Source: a virus
IMG/VR virus record: IMGVR_UViG_3300010151_000016
Coordinates: 1 to 54,215 of that record
DNA: 54,215 nucleotides
Direction: 5' to 3' (one strand)
In this document: positions 37,023 to 45,447 of the stretch, in pieces
How the letters are laid out: each line of letters begins with the position of its first letter
Position numbering within the stretch: the stretch's first letter is position 1
Notes under the pieces: model-generated
Told to the model about the DNA's origin: nothing
Database searches by the model: none
The model's input: the letters and a program-made list of their open reading frames with translations, nothing else
Made by a program: the position numbers and the translations under genes

Positions 37023-37364
37023 ATGTCACACACCGTTTTTCCTCACGACCTAATTGCTTATTCAGAAGACGACATGAACCTCATACGAGAATCACTAAAC
37101 AACGGCTTGTCGTATCGAGATCTCAAGGACATTGGTTACCCAACGTCGGTCACGCGCAAGGCGAAAGACGGCGCACACATGAGTTTTGTGCGGGGCGTAC
37201 TTCCCGCAGCGAAGCGGATTGGTGTATCCCCAGAGACTTATGTTGCGTATCGCCTTCTCGACTATTGTTGGTGCTGGCGTGCTCGCCATTGGATTCATGA
37301 GAGCGATAGGGCTATTGGTGCAGACTATTGCCGTGCATGTGACGTCCGTAGGAAGCGTGTATGA
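37023..37364 (+). CDS. HTH-like protein with Cys-rich C terminus
   Basis: 113 residues. SLNNGLSYRDLKDIGYPTS resembles a helix-turn-helix with an N-terminal sensing helix, followed by RKAKDG. The C-terminal 35 residues contain CWC and CRAC, a possible zinc site. The stop overlaps the next start by ATGA. The ribosome-binding site is poor. Possibly DNA-binding; no family named. Confidence 0.5.
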   Translation: MSHTVFPHDLIAYSEDDMNLIRESLNNGLSYRDLKDIGYPTSVTRKAKDGAHMSFVRGVLPAAKRIGVSPETYVAYRLLDYCWCWRARHWIHESDRAIGADYCRACDVRRKRV

Positions 37365-37777
37365 GGTTACTCTGGCCTACAGAAGTTTTGCCTATCCGAC
37401 TTCGCGTTCATCCCGACGCTGAGCATTGGCGTGAGCAGGTCGAGTATGAAGCACGTGCATTGAACATGCAGATTCGTCGTTGTGTCTTTCATGTTATGGA
37501 TGCTTCGGCGCATTGGAGCGTGGCTGACGGTCTCATTGTACACATAGAGGTCAAAGATGGAGCACCCGCGCAAACAGTCTTCCGTCGCATCTCGAACGGT
37601 GGTGTAGATCTATCTCCGGTCTATTTGCCATCTAAACTAGGTCAAGATGCCGATTGCGTAGTCGCTCGGGAACTCCATTCTCTACTGGGCTTGCCTCCTA
37701 CAGCAAAGACCAAATGGCAACTTCCAGAGCCGCAACGTGGTCTTCTCCAGTCCATGTATAGACTGTGTCGAAGATAA
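37361..37777 (+). CDS. Protein with a degenerate zincin-like motif
   Basis: 138 residues. DADCVVARELHSLLGLPPT near residues 95-113 aligns with the matrixin-type HExxHxxGL site, but both metal-binding His positions are displaced or lost (ARELHS instead of HELGH). The preceding strands (GLIVHIEV, VDLSPVYLPS) fit the family's fold. If related, it is probably a non-catalytic structural relative. ATGA overlap upstream and a 13-base overlap downstream. Confidence 0.5.
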   Translation: MRLLWPTEVLPIRLRVHPDAEHWREQVEYEARALNMQIRRCVFHVMDASAHWSVADGLIVHIEVKDGAPAQTVFRRISNGGVDLSPVYLPSKLGQDADCVVARELHSLLGLPPTAKTKWQLPEPQRGLLQSMYRLCRR

Positions 37778-38811
37778 AAAACGCTCATACTGCCGTTGGA
37801 TACTGGGGCCGGTCGCCCAATCGCCGTATTATCGATGCAGAGCAGATGCCACAACGGACCAAAGTGTTCCTATACGACAAGATGCGAGCACTCGGGAAAC
37901 CTGTTCACCTATATCTACCTGTTCACAGTGGTACTTCTGGCGCAGTTGCGTGTACTTGCATTGGTGAGACTACGAGACAGTCTGATCGACCGTGTTACAC
38001 CTGTTATGGGGCTCAATATGCACCCGGTTTCCTTCGCTTTGGGCACCAGACGCTTTTTTGGGCATCTGCGGAAGCCTCTGGATGGACATTGTCCAACTGT
38101 TCACTAGATACGAGGATTCAACCGCATAGAATCCTTTTGGATAGTAACGCACTAACCGGAACCATCACAACAACGGTCAAAGCCTTCACGAACCCCAAAA
38201 ATGCAGACTGGGAATATCAGATCGATTCTTTCTTGCGTGGCACGGGCAATACGGTGACTGGCACGTTCTCGACAGACGGTGGGACCAATTGGTACGCATT
38301 GGCAGACATAAACGGCGCGAATAAGCCTGGTGTCGATGGCGGAAATATTCAGTTACGCGTTGAAATGACACGCACTGCTGCGGGGGATAAGTCGCCTGCG
38401 TTCGAGATTGCACGGATTAGGCGAGCCATGTCCGAAAACGCGAATACGCTCCTTACCGATACTCGTTCAGATTATTCTGCGGGTCAGATTCTAGTTTTGC
38501 GTACTTGGGTCATGGAAAAAGCAGGTCTCGACGCTGCACGAGGTAGACAAATCGATCACGTATCCGACCGAGGATGGACGCTTCCCTTGGATATTTTCGA
38601 TACGTCAATAACAACCGATACCCCCGCTGTCCTCATTGACGACAGCACTCCCGGCCCGCATCCTTGGTATATGCGCACTACCGGTGTCCAACAGGGCAAT
38701 CGATACGCGCTTACGCAGGTCTCGCTGAGTGAGCAACTTGGTATAATGACGCATCAGACATTCTCAGACAGGCGTGCTCAAAGTGGGGAAGTATATCACT
38801 TGGTGTTTTGA
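37765..38811 (+). CDS. Tail or neck structural protein with CxC...CxxC zinc motif
   Basis: 348 residues from GTG 37765. An N-terminal helical part is followed by CTC, RPCYTCYGAQYAPG near residues 63-85, a four-Cys motif common in phage baseplate and connector proteins. The rest is beta-rich (TVTGTFSTDGGTNWYAL resembles a carbohydrate-binding-like strand set). Between the small proteins and the neck/sheath genes, it is probably a virion component. Confidence 0.6.
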   Translation: MSKIKNAHTAVGYWGRSPNRRIIDAEQMPQRTKVFLYDKMRALGKPVHLYLPVHSGTSGAVACTCIGETTRQSDRPCYTCYGAQYAPGFLRFGHQTLFWASAEASGWTLSNCSLDTRIQPHRILLDSNALTGTITTTVKAFTNPKNADWEYQIDSFLRGTGNTVTGTFSTDGGTNWYALADINGANKPGVDGGNIQLRVEMTRTAAGDKSPAFEIARIRRAMSENANTLLTDTRSDYSAGQILVLRTWVMEKAGLDAARGRQIDHVSDRGWTLPLDIFDTSITTDTPAVLIDDSTPGPHPWYMRTTGVQQGNRYALTQVSLSEQLGIMTHQTFSDRRAQSGEVYHLVF

Positions 38812-38835
38812 GGTAGACATGCTAGTTATCTTGCC

Positions 38836-39462
38836 ATGTCAACAACACCGCAATTTATCTGGGTAGAAGGTATTTTAGGTGCAGGCAAGACGACGCTGGT
38901 TGAACGTCTCGCAAAGCAACTGAATTACCGACCTATTTACGAACCTGTAGATACGAATCCGTATTTGAATCTCTTTTACGCAAACACGGCACGTTGGGCC
39001 TATCCAATGCAGGTTCATCTTCTCGCGGAACGATTCCAGCTTCAACGTCTTGCCGCTGCGGAAGTTATGACAGGGCGCGGTGCTATCCTCGACCGGGGTC
39101 TTCCAGGTGATCGCGTGTTCTGTAAGCTCATGCACGACCAAGGGCACATTTCGTATATTGAATGGCAGACGTACCAACGTTTCTATGACATCATGTGCGC
39201 CGATTTACGTCCTCCGAGTCTTCTCGTTTATTTAGACGTGCAGCCCAAAACGGCTTATCTGCGTATGGTTTCGCGGCAGCGCGATTGTGAAGAAGGTGTT
39301 CCATTAGATTACCTTATGCAGCTTCATGCGGGTTACGAGGAAATGCTTGCAGAGATTGAAAGTGGCGATCACTTATGGTCGCGAGGCACTAAGATCTTAC
39401 GTTGGCCTTGGGACGAGACACACGCATCTATCGACGAGTTATGTATAGCCTGTGGCACGTGA
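38836..39462 (+). CDS. Deoxynucleoside kinase
   Basis: 208 residues. P-loop G12-ILGAG-K18-TT, a DRG motif (AILDRGLPGDRVF) and the lid Arg region (RMVSRQRDCEEGVP) match the cellular and viral deoxynucleoside kinase family, which phosphorylates deoxynucleosides to feed dNTP pools. It starts after a 24-base gap and overlaps the next gene by 11 bases. An isolated metabolic gene inside the tail block. Confidence 0.9.
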   Translation: MSTTPQFIWVEGILGAGKTTLVERLAKQLNYRPIYEPVDTNPYLNLFYANTARWAYPMQVHLLAERFQLQRLAAAEVMTGRGAILDRGLPGDRVFCKLMHDQGHISYIEWQTYQRFYDIMCADLRPPSLLVYLDVQPKTAYLRMVSRQRDCEEGVPLDYLMQLHAGYEEMLAEIESGDHLWSRGTKILRWPWDETHASIDELCIACGT

Positions 39463-40819
39463 TCTTTTCGAACAACGTAAATTCAGGGCAGTTACCGAAC
39501 CGACTCGTTTCGGTCAGGTCATCGAAACCGCTAAAAATGCGCTCGTCTGGGAACTGAGACGTTTCCTCGATCAAGGCGAGGGCATCACTGAGCGTCTGAC
39601 CGAAATACCCACGCTCGAAAAGTATCAATTCGGCTTCGATCAAGGGCTCGATCCATACGAGACAGTCGTTCAGATCTTGCGCAAGAACCCAGAAGTCCTC
39701 GAAGCCTTACCTCATATCGCGGTACTTGCCGTTGGAGGACAGTGGAAACCTCTCAGCGTTGGTACACCACAACTGGCGACTGTCCAAGATGCTCCAAGGA
39801 TAGTGACCTCTGATGGACCCTGGGACTTTTCAGCAGATCCGGCAGCGACCCCTCTCGATTTCCCAGCCGACCGGGACACCATTTCCGTCCGCACGTTCGA
39901 GGGAACACAGGACATCATTTTACGGACCACTGATTTCGCAACCTTGAGCGCGGTGACTCCGGCAGAACTCGCACGGGCCATCAACGCTCGTGCCAAGCAT
40001 GTAACGGCGGTAGTGAAAAGTAGCGCAGTAGAAATCCGCTGCAAACGTCCTACGCCGAACAGTGTCGAAATCGTTCCCTCACGTCCTGCAACGGCTGAAC
40101 TCACCGGAATCGGGCCAATTGTACCTCCGACTGCATTGAGCCTCATTACGGCAAGCACCCCAAGAACAATCGCAGAGCCCGTAGTAGGTACAATCACCGT
40201 CGATGGCAACGGCACCATGACCCTCACACGTGGAGGGACAGATACGTTTCCTGTAGGTGTCGCGGACCCAGGAAAGACCATCACAGTTACGGGTTCACCC
40301 TATCTTCCAAATAATGGTCGTTACGTAATTTTGACGCGCACGGATACAGCGGTTACGTTCGCGCATCCAGGGGGGCAAGCGGCCTCAGCCGATTGGTCTA
40401 TTGGTCTACAGGATGACTGGAAAAATGTAGCGCGACCACCGAAGCATCGCTATGCGATGGCTTGGGATCTTACTTTAGAACTTCAAACGCTGACTGAAGA
40501 CGAGAATACCCGACAAGAACTCTCCGATCTCATTATCAGCTTTTTGACATTTTACATGGAACAACAGCACTTTACGCTGCTCGGACGTTCAGTTACCGAC
40601 GAGTCCGTTACGGGCGAACATTGGCAGATCGTCCTTTTGCCAAATATCCGTGCGGGCAGTGAGGTCGAGGTCGCTCGGACAGATGATGGGATAGACAAAA
40701 TCTACACGGCTCGGTTTGACGTCAGTCTCAACATTTCGATGTATATTGATCGAGAGGTCGAACACCCGGATAATCCTGGTGTTCCTTGGTACATTACCCC
40801 TTCCGACCTAACAGGCTAG
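39452..40819 (+). CDS. Tail-completion or neck protein with beta-sandwich insertion
   Basis: 455 residues from GTG 39452. The N-terminal 120 and C-terminal 140 residues frame a beta-rich middle (about 120-300). AELARAINARAKHVTAVVKSS-type helix and strand segments echo the duplicated insert seen in the sheath protein. The C-terminal YTARFDVSLNISMYIDRE strand pair is typical of neck or tail-terminator proteins. Located immediately before the sheath, as head-tail joining genes usually are. Confidence 0.6.
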   Translation: MARDLFEQRKFRAVTEPTRFGQVIETAKNALVWELRRFLDQGEGITERLTEIPTLEKYQFGFDQGLDPYETVVQILRKNPEVLEALPHIAVLAVGGQWKPLSVGTPQLATVQDAPRIVTSDGPWDFSADPAATPLDFPADRDTISVRTFEGTQDIILRTTDFATLSAVTPAELARAINARAKHVTAVVKSSAVEIRCKRPTPNSVEIVPSRPATAELTGIGPIVPPTALSLITASTPRTIAEPVVGTITVDGNGTMTLTRGGTDTFPVGVADPGKTITVTGSPYLPNNGRYVILTRTDTAVTFAHPGGQAASADWSIGLQDDWKNVARPPKHRYAMAWDLTLELQTLTEDENTRQELSDLIISFLTFYMEQQHFTLLGRSVTDESVTGEHWQIVLLPNIRAGSEVEVARTDDGIDKIYTARFDVSLNISMYIDREVEHPDNPGVPWYITPSDLTG

Positions 40820-40857
40820 TGACCACCAGCGCCGTTCCCTTCTTGTATTGAGGTGAC

Positions 40858-43416
40858 ATGGCACTAAATACGTCTAAATACACCGACCCAGGTGCGTACA
40901 TTGGTGAAGTTCTCGTTCCTGGCGCGATCAACATCGCAGGGCAAGCGTTCGTCACCTGTCTCATCGGCACGGGCAACCGTTCTAAGAACGTTTCCAACGA
41001 AGCGGCTGTTCGAGGCTTTGTTGGCAGCGAGAGTATCATCTGGTATACCACGGCGGTCAGTGGCTATCATCTTTCGTCCGTATTCGCTAATCGCGGTGAT
41101 CGAAAGACAGCGAACACCGTCGTTTACAAAGATGGAACCGCTATCGCGGATACGCTTCTTCGGTATCCTCCTGCGTACATCACCGGCACCGCATTGTTGG
41201 GCGGGACGTTTACACTTGATGTTAATGAGCGTTCACTCGTTATTGGATTCGACGGAAAAGTTCCTCTCACGGTCAAGACGGCAGTTCAAGGAACAGCCGG
41301 AAATACAACAATTAGTGCGACGAGCACATACGTTGTATCCGATACCGGTGCTGCAAATGTAACTGTGTTTACGAAAGCACTAATTGTTGCGGCGATCAAT
41401 TCAGCGTTCGAAGATCACCCTTCTTATGGTGCGAGCTACGCTGGTGTAGCTTCAATATCAGGCAATTACATAAAGCTCACTTCTCCGACTTCTGGAGCAA
41501 CGTCTGACGTTGTCATCTTCAATGCGATTGGGGGAACAGGTGCGACAGAGCTATTTGGTGGCGCACCGACCGCTGCCGCACCTCTTCGACCGGGCACGCA
41601 GGTAGAAATTGCTGCGAGTCAATACTCCGCTAGTTCAACCTACACAGTCGATTATGTTTCTGACGCCCTTTCGCCTGACGCAGACGGCCTCGTGCAGACA
41701 ACGGGCGTTACAGCAATCAGTCAAGTCGGAGACTTCGCAGGCACAGATACCTATGGCACTGATGCTGAAGGTTATACGCTTGCATCGAGTAAGGTGTCTT
41801 GGGCAGGAGCCGCATGGACAACCGCCTCGATCACAGGCTCGACCATCACGGTCGGGGATGCACTGGCGGAAGGCGCTTCAGACGTTCTCAAGATCGCCAT
41901 TGATAACAAAGCTGCGTTGGAAATAGACCTCGTCGGAACGATGACCCAAGATGGATGGACGACTGCACCGGGGTCTACCGCCACAGACATCGCGACAAAC
42001 ATCAACATTAAGCTAGCAGATTCTTTGGTCTACGGTCCTGCATACCAAGCTGTAGCAAGTGCCGTAGGTAGTGTTATCGTTCTCACGTCTCCGACAAAGG
42101 GAAGAAACGGCGCACTTCAATTATTCGCTCCTGCCGCGAACGATGCGACAGGGAGTCTGTTTTCTAACGTAGTCGTAGCGTCTTCATACACACAGGGCAC
42201 AGGCAAGGCACCAGGAGTCGGCTCGACCTACTTCGTTTCATATACTCATGATCGCCCATCAACAGATTACGCTTCCAGCACTGCGGGTCGCCTAACCCGT
42301 CACTTCTCACTAGACTCAGCGTTTGACGAAGTCGGAGGACATGGAGCCGCGACGTCTGCTCCATCGAATCCTTTAGCTATGGCAATAGAGATCGCATTTG
42401 CTAATGGTGCAGAGAGTGTAGTCATCGCGCAGATTGATGATTCGACAACTGCTGGTACGCCCTCGATGCCTGAGATCCAAGAAGCCTTGGACGTTGTTGG
42501 TGAGTCTGGGATACCGACCGAGATCTGCTTAGTCGGCGCTGCGGGCACATTACTCGCTGCGCAGGTTGCCTTGAAAGATCACATTGAGAACAATAGCGGT
42601 CCTTTCAATAAGCAATACCGACGTGCCTGGATGGGCTTAGGTCGCGATGCTCAAATTGGCGACAAAGAAACAGCAGACACGATCATTTATACAGCCGCTA
42701 AAACCTTGCAAGTATCGGCGAACTCCGCTGCTCGCGGACGCTTGATTGTGATGGCACCTCCACAAGTGGGCGTGCTCACGAAAACAGTGCGGCTTACGGA
42801 CGGCACAATCATAAACGACGTTGCGCTCGACTCGACCTATTTGGCAGTCGCAGCAGCAGCAAGACAGACATCGTTTGATTCACCTTCCGATACGCTAGCT
42901 CGTCAGACCTTGGCCGGTTTTGATATTGACACCATCACGCGACCGATTAGCACAGTAGAGCGTGCTCAAATGGCTTCAGCGGGTGTGACAGTCGTAACAT
43001 ATGACGCAGGCAATCTCAGGCTACTCGATCCAATTACGACCGAGAGGGCTGGTGGGGCCATGATCAGTTTCGAACAGATCCAGGCATCACTGCAAAAAGA
43101 CAACGTCACCCGCAAAATGACTCAAGGACTAGACGCTAATCTCGTCGCGATTGTGCCGACCGACCTATCCTCGTTCGTCTTGGACATCAAGAGTGTAATC
43201 GGATCTATCATATCGGGTGAGATAAGCGCGGGCTCGGTTGGTCCGTATCTCACAGATTCGGGGTTGCCTAGACCTGTGAGTTATGTCGATGACATGGAAG
43301 TCACGCAAGATCCAAACGACCCGACGAAGTTCAACTTTAAGTACTTTTACAACTTACGCTATCCAGCACTTCGATTGTTTGGTGAATACAGCGTCGACAA
43401 TCCGTTCTTCGGATAA
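40858..43416 (+). CDS. Tail sheath protein
   Basis: The contractile outer tube of the tail. 852 residues, longer than T4 gp18 (659). The N terminus (TDPGAYIGEVLVPGAINIAGQAF) and the C-terminal block (SFEQIQASLQKDN, KFNFKYFYNLRYPALRLFGEYSV) are characteristic sheath segments. The extra length is two similar insert domains around bases 41230-41560 and 41830-42165, probably surface-exposed on the tail. GAGGTGAC lies just before the ATG. Followed by tube genes. Confidence 0.9.
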   Translation: MALNTSKYTDPGAYIGEVLVPGAINIAGQAFVTCLIGTGNRSKNVSNEAAVRGFVGSESIIWYTTAVSGYHLSSVFANRGDRKTANTVVYKDGTAIADTLLRYPPAYITGTALLGGTFTLDVNERSLVIGFDGKVPLTVKTAVQGTAGNTTISATSTYVVSDTGAANVTVFTKALIVAAINSAFEDHPSYGASYAGVASISGNYIKLTSPTSGATSDVVIFNAIGGTGATELFGGAPTAAAPLRPGTQVEIAASQYSASSTYTVDYVSDALSPDADGLVQTTGVTAISQVGDFAGTDTYGTDAEGYTLASSKVSWAGAAWTTASITGSTITVGDALAEGASDVLKIAIDNKAALEIDLVGTMTQDGWTTAPGSTATDIATNINIKLADSLVYGPAYQAVASAVGSVIVLTSPTKGRNGALQLFAPAANDATGSLFSNVVVASSYTQGTGKAPGVGSTYFVSYTHDRPSTDYASSTAGRLTRHFSLDSAFDEVGGHGAATSAPSNPLAMAIEIAFANGAESVVIAQIDDSTTAGTPSMPEIQEALDVVGESGIPTEICLVGAAGTLLAAQVALKDHIENNSGPFNKQYRRAWMGLGRDAQIGDKETADTIIYTAAKTLQVSANSAARGRLIVMAPPQVGVLTKTVRLTDGTIINDVALDSTYLAVAAAARQTSFDSPSDTLARQTLAGFDIDTITRPISTVERAQMASAGVTVVTYDAGNLRLLDPITTERAGGAMISFEQIQASLQKDNVTRKMTQGLDANLVAIVPTDLSSFVLDIKSVIGSIISGEISAGSVGPYLTDSGLPRPVSYVDDMEVTQDPNDPTKFNFKYFYNLRYPALRLFGEYSVDNPFFG

Positions 43417-43433
43417 GGGCAGGATAAGAAACG

Positions 43434-43940
43434 ATGAGTAACGTACAACCCCCATTAACTTCTACTTTTACCAATCATGGCATGGTCATCCGGGCCAAAG
43501 GCGTAAACGTAGGCGCGATTAGTCAATGGAACACTTCTCAGACCCGAGGGCACACTGCTGTATATGCTTTTGGTGGCACACCACCCACAGGAGCCGGTAT
43601 AAGTTATCCTGCTAGTGGACCAGGCGAAGCCTACGAAAAAGTACCTGGGAATGTCTCTGGAACTACGATCTCCGTAAACCGCTACGACCTCTATGTCGCA
43701 CGCATGGAAGAAGTGTTCGGCGCTGAATCTGACTTGAACATGCTCTCTGAACAACACAGTCCATTTGATATTGTAGAATTTTGGAATACTCCAACCGCTA
43801 CGGGCGCAAACCTGTCTCAACTAAAGTATCAATATACCGGTTGCTGGTTTTCCAATTTAGGTCGAACTCAATCGACAACTGGTGATCGAATCGTAAATGT
43901 AAACGCAACCATCGAATACGTGCGAAGAAAGAAGATGTAA
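43434..43940 (+). CDS. Tail tube protein, copy 1
   Basis: 168 residues. Strands such as GMVIRAKGVNVGAISQWN, an ISVNRYDLYVARMEEVFG hairpin and the end YQYTGCWFSNLGRTQSTTGDRIVNVNATIEYVRRK are tube-type. It shares this layout with the next gene. Located directly after the sheath, as expected for the inner tube. Confidence 0.8.
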   Translation: MSNVQPPLTSTFTNHGMVIRAKGVNVGAISQWNTSQTRGHTAVYAFGGTPPTGAGISYPASGPGEAYEKVPGNVSGTTISVNRYDLYVARMEEVFGAESDLNMLSEQHSPFDIVEFWNTPTATGANLSQLKYQYTGCWFSNLGRTQSTTGDRIVNVNATIEYVRRKKM

Positions 43941-43985
43941 ATGTTGTCATAGACACGTTTTTACCCGCTTAAGCGGAGGCTACAA

Positions 43986-44591
43986 TTGGCTAAATTTGAT
44001 CCAGGAAACATCGACCACTATAAAGTGGACTTCTTACGGCAGAAGGCTAAGTCCGGTGGCTGGAACATGGGCAAGAGTTCGCCGAAAGAAGCGCCGAACA
44101 CTGCTACACGAACAAACCATGCACTGACGATACACGGGATACACGGTTCAAAACGTCGCGTCATCGGCGCAATTAGTGACTTCAACGTCCAACAATCACG
44201 AGCACTCACCGAAATACAAGAAGTCAATGTCAATGCTTATGGTCAACCGGTAGACATCATCCCAGGACACATGACAACGCGGACGATCAATGTTCAGCGT
44301 TACGACCTCTATTCTAAAGTCATAGAAGAACTCTTTGCAGATGACACTGCGCCATTCAAAGAATGGAACATGCTACTCGACCAGACGCGCCCATTTGTAC
44401 TCAGAACAGTCTGGTTGAATCCGTCAGGAGGAACCTTTGGAGCCATCGGTGGCGCTCTTTCAGGGAAGCGCGTCTACGAATTTCTGGGTTGCTGGTTCAC
44501 CAGCATGGGACGAACGATTAGCTCCAAGGGTGATCGAATTATCAACGTCAACGCAACAATACAATGGAAGGAAAGAAGGCGAATCAAATGA
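43986..44591 (+). CDS. Tail tube protein, copy 2 (TTG start)
   Basis: 201 residues from TTG 43986, supported by CGGAGG seven bases upstream; there is no suitable ATG. It is a paralogue of the previous gene: ISDFNVQQSRALTEIQ, NVQRYDLYSKVIEELF and FLGCWFTSMGRTISSKGDRIINVNATIQW correspond to the same segments in copy 1. It carries a 40-residue N-terminal extension. One copy may form the tube and the other an initiator or cap. It overlaps the chaperone by ATGA. Confidence 0.78.
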   Translation: MAKFDPGNIDHYKVDFLRQKAKSGGWNMGKSSPKEAPNTATRTNHALTIHGIHGSKRRVIGAISDFNVQQSRALTEIQEVNVNAYGQPVDIIPGHMTTRTINVQRYDLYSKVIEELFADDTAPFKEWNMLLDQTRPFVLRTVWLNPSGGTFGAIGGALSGKRVYEFLGCWFTSMGRTISSKGDRIINVNATIQWKERRRIK

Positions 44592-45094
44592 AGGCAAAAC
44601 GACATCAACTACTAGAAAAACTCATACAAGGTAAACCTGTAACAGCCGATGTAGAAATCGACGGACACACGTACACTGTACAGACGCTAAACACCGCAGA
44701 GGAAGACTGGGTCAACCAGTATCTTTTTGGCGCTACACCGACGCAAATGGCAGCGGGTATCATGACACCGAAGGTATCTGCATCATTGACCGCGATTGAT
44801 GGGATATCCGTCAATGATTTATTTAGCCTTCCTGCTGACGCTGGCGAAGACCTCAGAGAAGAAATGAAAGACGCGAAAGTCAAACGTGCGTGGGTCCGAA
44901 GTCAAGTCCATGAATTTGTCGGCGAACTCAAGCCGTCGACCACGGTTAAACTTCTCACCACGCTCACGGGGCTCGATGAAAAAATCCTCGACGCAGAGGA
45001 AGACCTGGGAAACTCATCAAGGAGGATTACTTCTGGGGGGTCAAATCTTACGTCCTCGCCAGGAAAGGAATCCTCCTTACAGACCCAAGTGTAG
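44588..45094 (+). CDS. Tail assembly chaperone, short form
   Basis: 168 residues from ATG 44588, overlapping copy 2 of the tube by four bases. The body up to about residue 140 (IDGHTYTVQTLNTAEEDWVNQYLFG, then an acidic Asp/Glu-rich helical part) is chaperone-like. The last 26 residues (NSSRRITSGGSNLTSSPG onwards) are low-complexity and lie in the wrong frame relative to the conserved continuation. This is the lambda gpG-like product; the long gpGT-like product arises by a -1 shift at 45007-45013. Both bind the tape measure during tail assembly in known phages. Confidence 0.8.
   Translation: MKAKRHQLLEKLIQGKPVTADVEIDGHTYTVQTLNTAEEDWVNQYLFGATPTQMAAGIMTPKVSASLTAIDGISVNDLFSLPADAGEDLREEMKDAKVKRAWVRSQVHEFVGELKPSTTVKLLTTLTGLDEKILDAEEDLGNSSRRITSGGSNLTSSPGKESSLQTQV
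45007..45013 (+). promoter_or_regulatory. Programmed -1 ribosomal frameshift slippery site GGGAAAC
   Basis: In the chaperone frame the codons read CTG GGA AAC, so G GGA AAC is the canonical X XXY YYZ heptamer. The -1 frame continues at once into protein-like sequence (KLIKEDYFWGVKSYVLARKG) joined to the gene ending at 45447. Five bases downstream AAGGAGGATT (45019-45028) pairs perfectly with AATCCTCCTT (45069-45078): a 10-bp stem with a 40-base loop, the expected stimulator. Lambda uses the nearly identical GGGAAAG. Confidence 0.9.
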
Positions 45095-45447
45095 AGATGA
45101 TGACGCGGGTACAATGGCTTTTTGAATTCCACTCGCTCAAAGATAGAGAGGAATCACTTTTAGACGCAGTAGTAAGTCTTCTTGGACTTAAGATTGGCCG
45201 TAAAGAGAAAGTCGTACCATTGTCAATGCTCGTAGGTAATCCAAAGATTCTACAACATTTCGCTAAAGAAGCGGAGACAGAAGAAGCGGTGGACGATGAA
45301 GCCTTTGATAAGTTCAGTGACCTATTAGCTAAAGGAGATCTCGATCCTCTTTTCGAGTTACCCGAAGAGATGTCTCCCGAAGAGAACTGGGACTCACCTG
45401 ATGTACAACAAACGCTTGATGCACTGGGAATAAAACGCGATGGCTGA
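45013..45447 (+). CDS. Tail assembly chaperone, frameshift extension (gpT-like)
   Basis: The frame is open from 44980 and needs no start of its own. Read after the slip it gives about 144 residues (KEDYFWGVKSYVL, then WLFEFHSLKDREESLLDAVVSLLG, acidic C terminus). Added to 142 upstream residues this makes a chaperone of about 286 residues. An ATG at 45097 exists and is what gene callers would choose, but it would remove the first 28 residues, which look protein-like. Eight-base overlap with the tape-measure gene, its expected partner. Confidence 0.8.
   Translation, partial: LIKEDYFWGVKSYVLARKGILLTDPSVEMMTRVQWLFEFHSLKDREESLLDAVVSLLGLKIGRKEKVVPLSMLVGNPKILQHFAKEAETEEAVDDEAFDKFSDLLAKGDLDPLFELPEEMSPEENWDSPDVQQTLDALGIKRDG
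45019..45078 (+). promoter_or_regulatory. Stimulatory stem-loop for the -1 frameshift
   Basis: A perfect 10-bp inverted repeat (AAGGAGGATT / AATCCTCCTT) with a 40-base loop, five bases after the slippery heptamer. The left arm also resembles a Shine-Dalgarno sequence, which could add to ribosome pausing. Confidence 0.8.

Noticed and set aside
37186-37422. Open frame with a hydrophobic stretch overlapping the HTH/Cys gene.
   Set aside because: Overlaps two better-supported, ATGA-coupled genes and has no ribosome-binding site.
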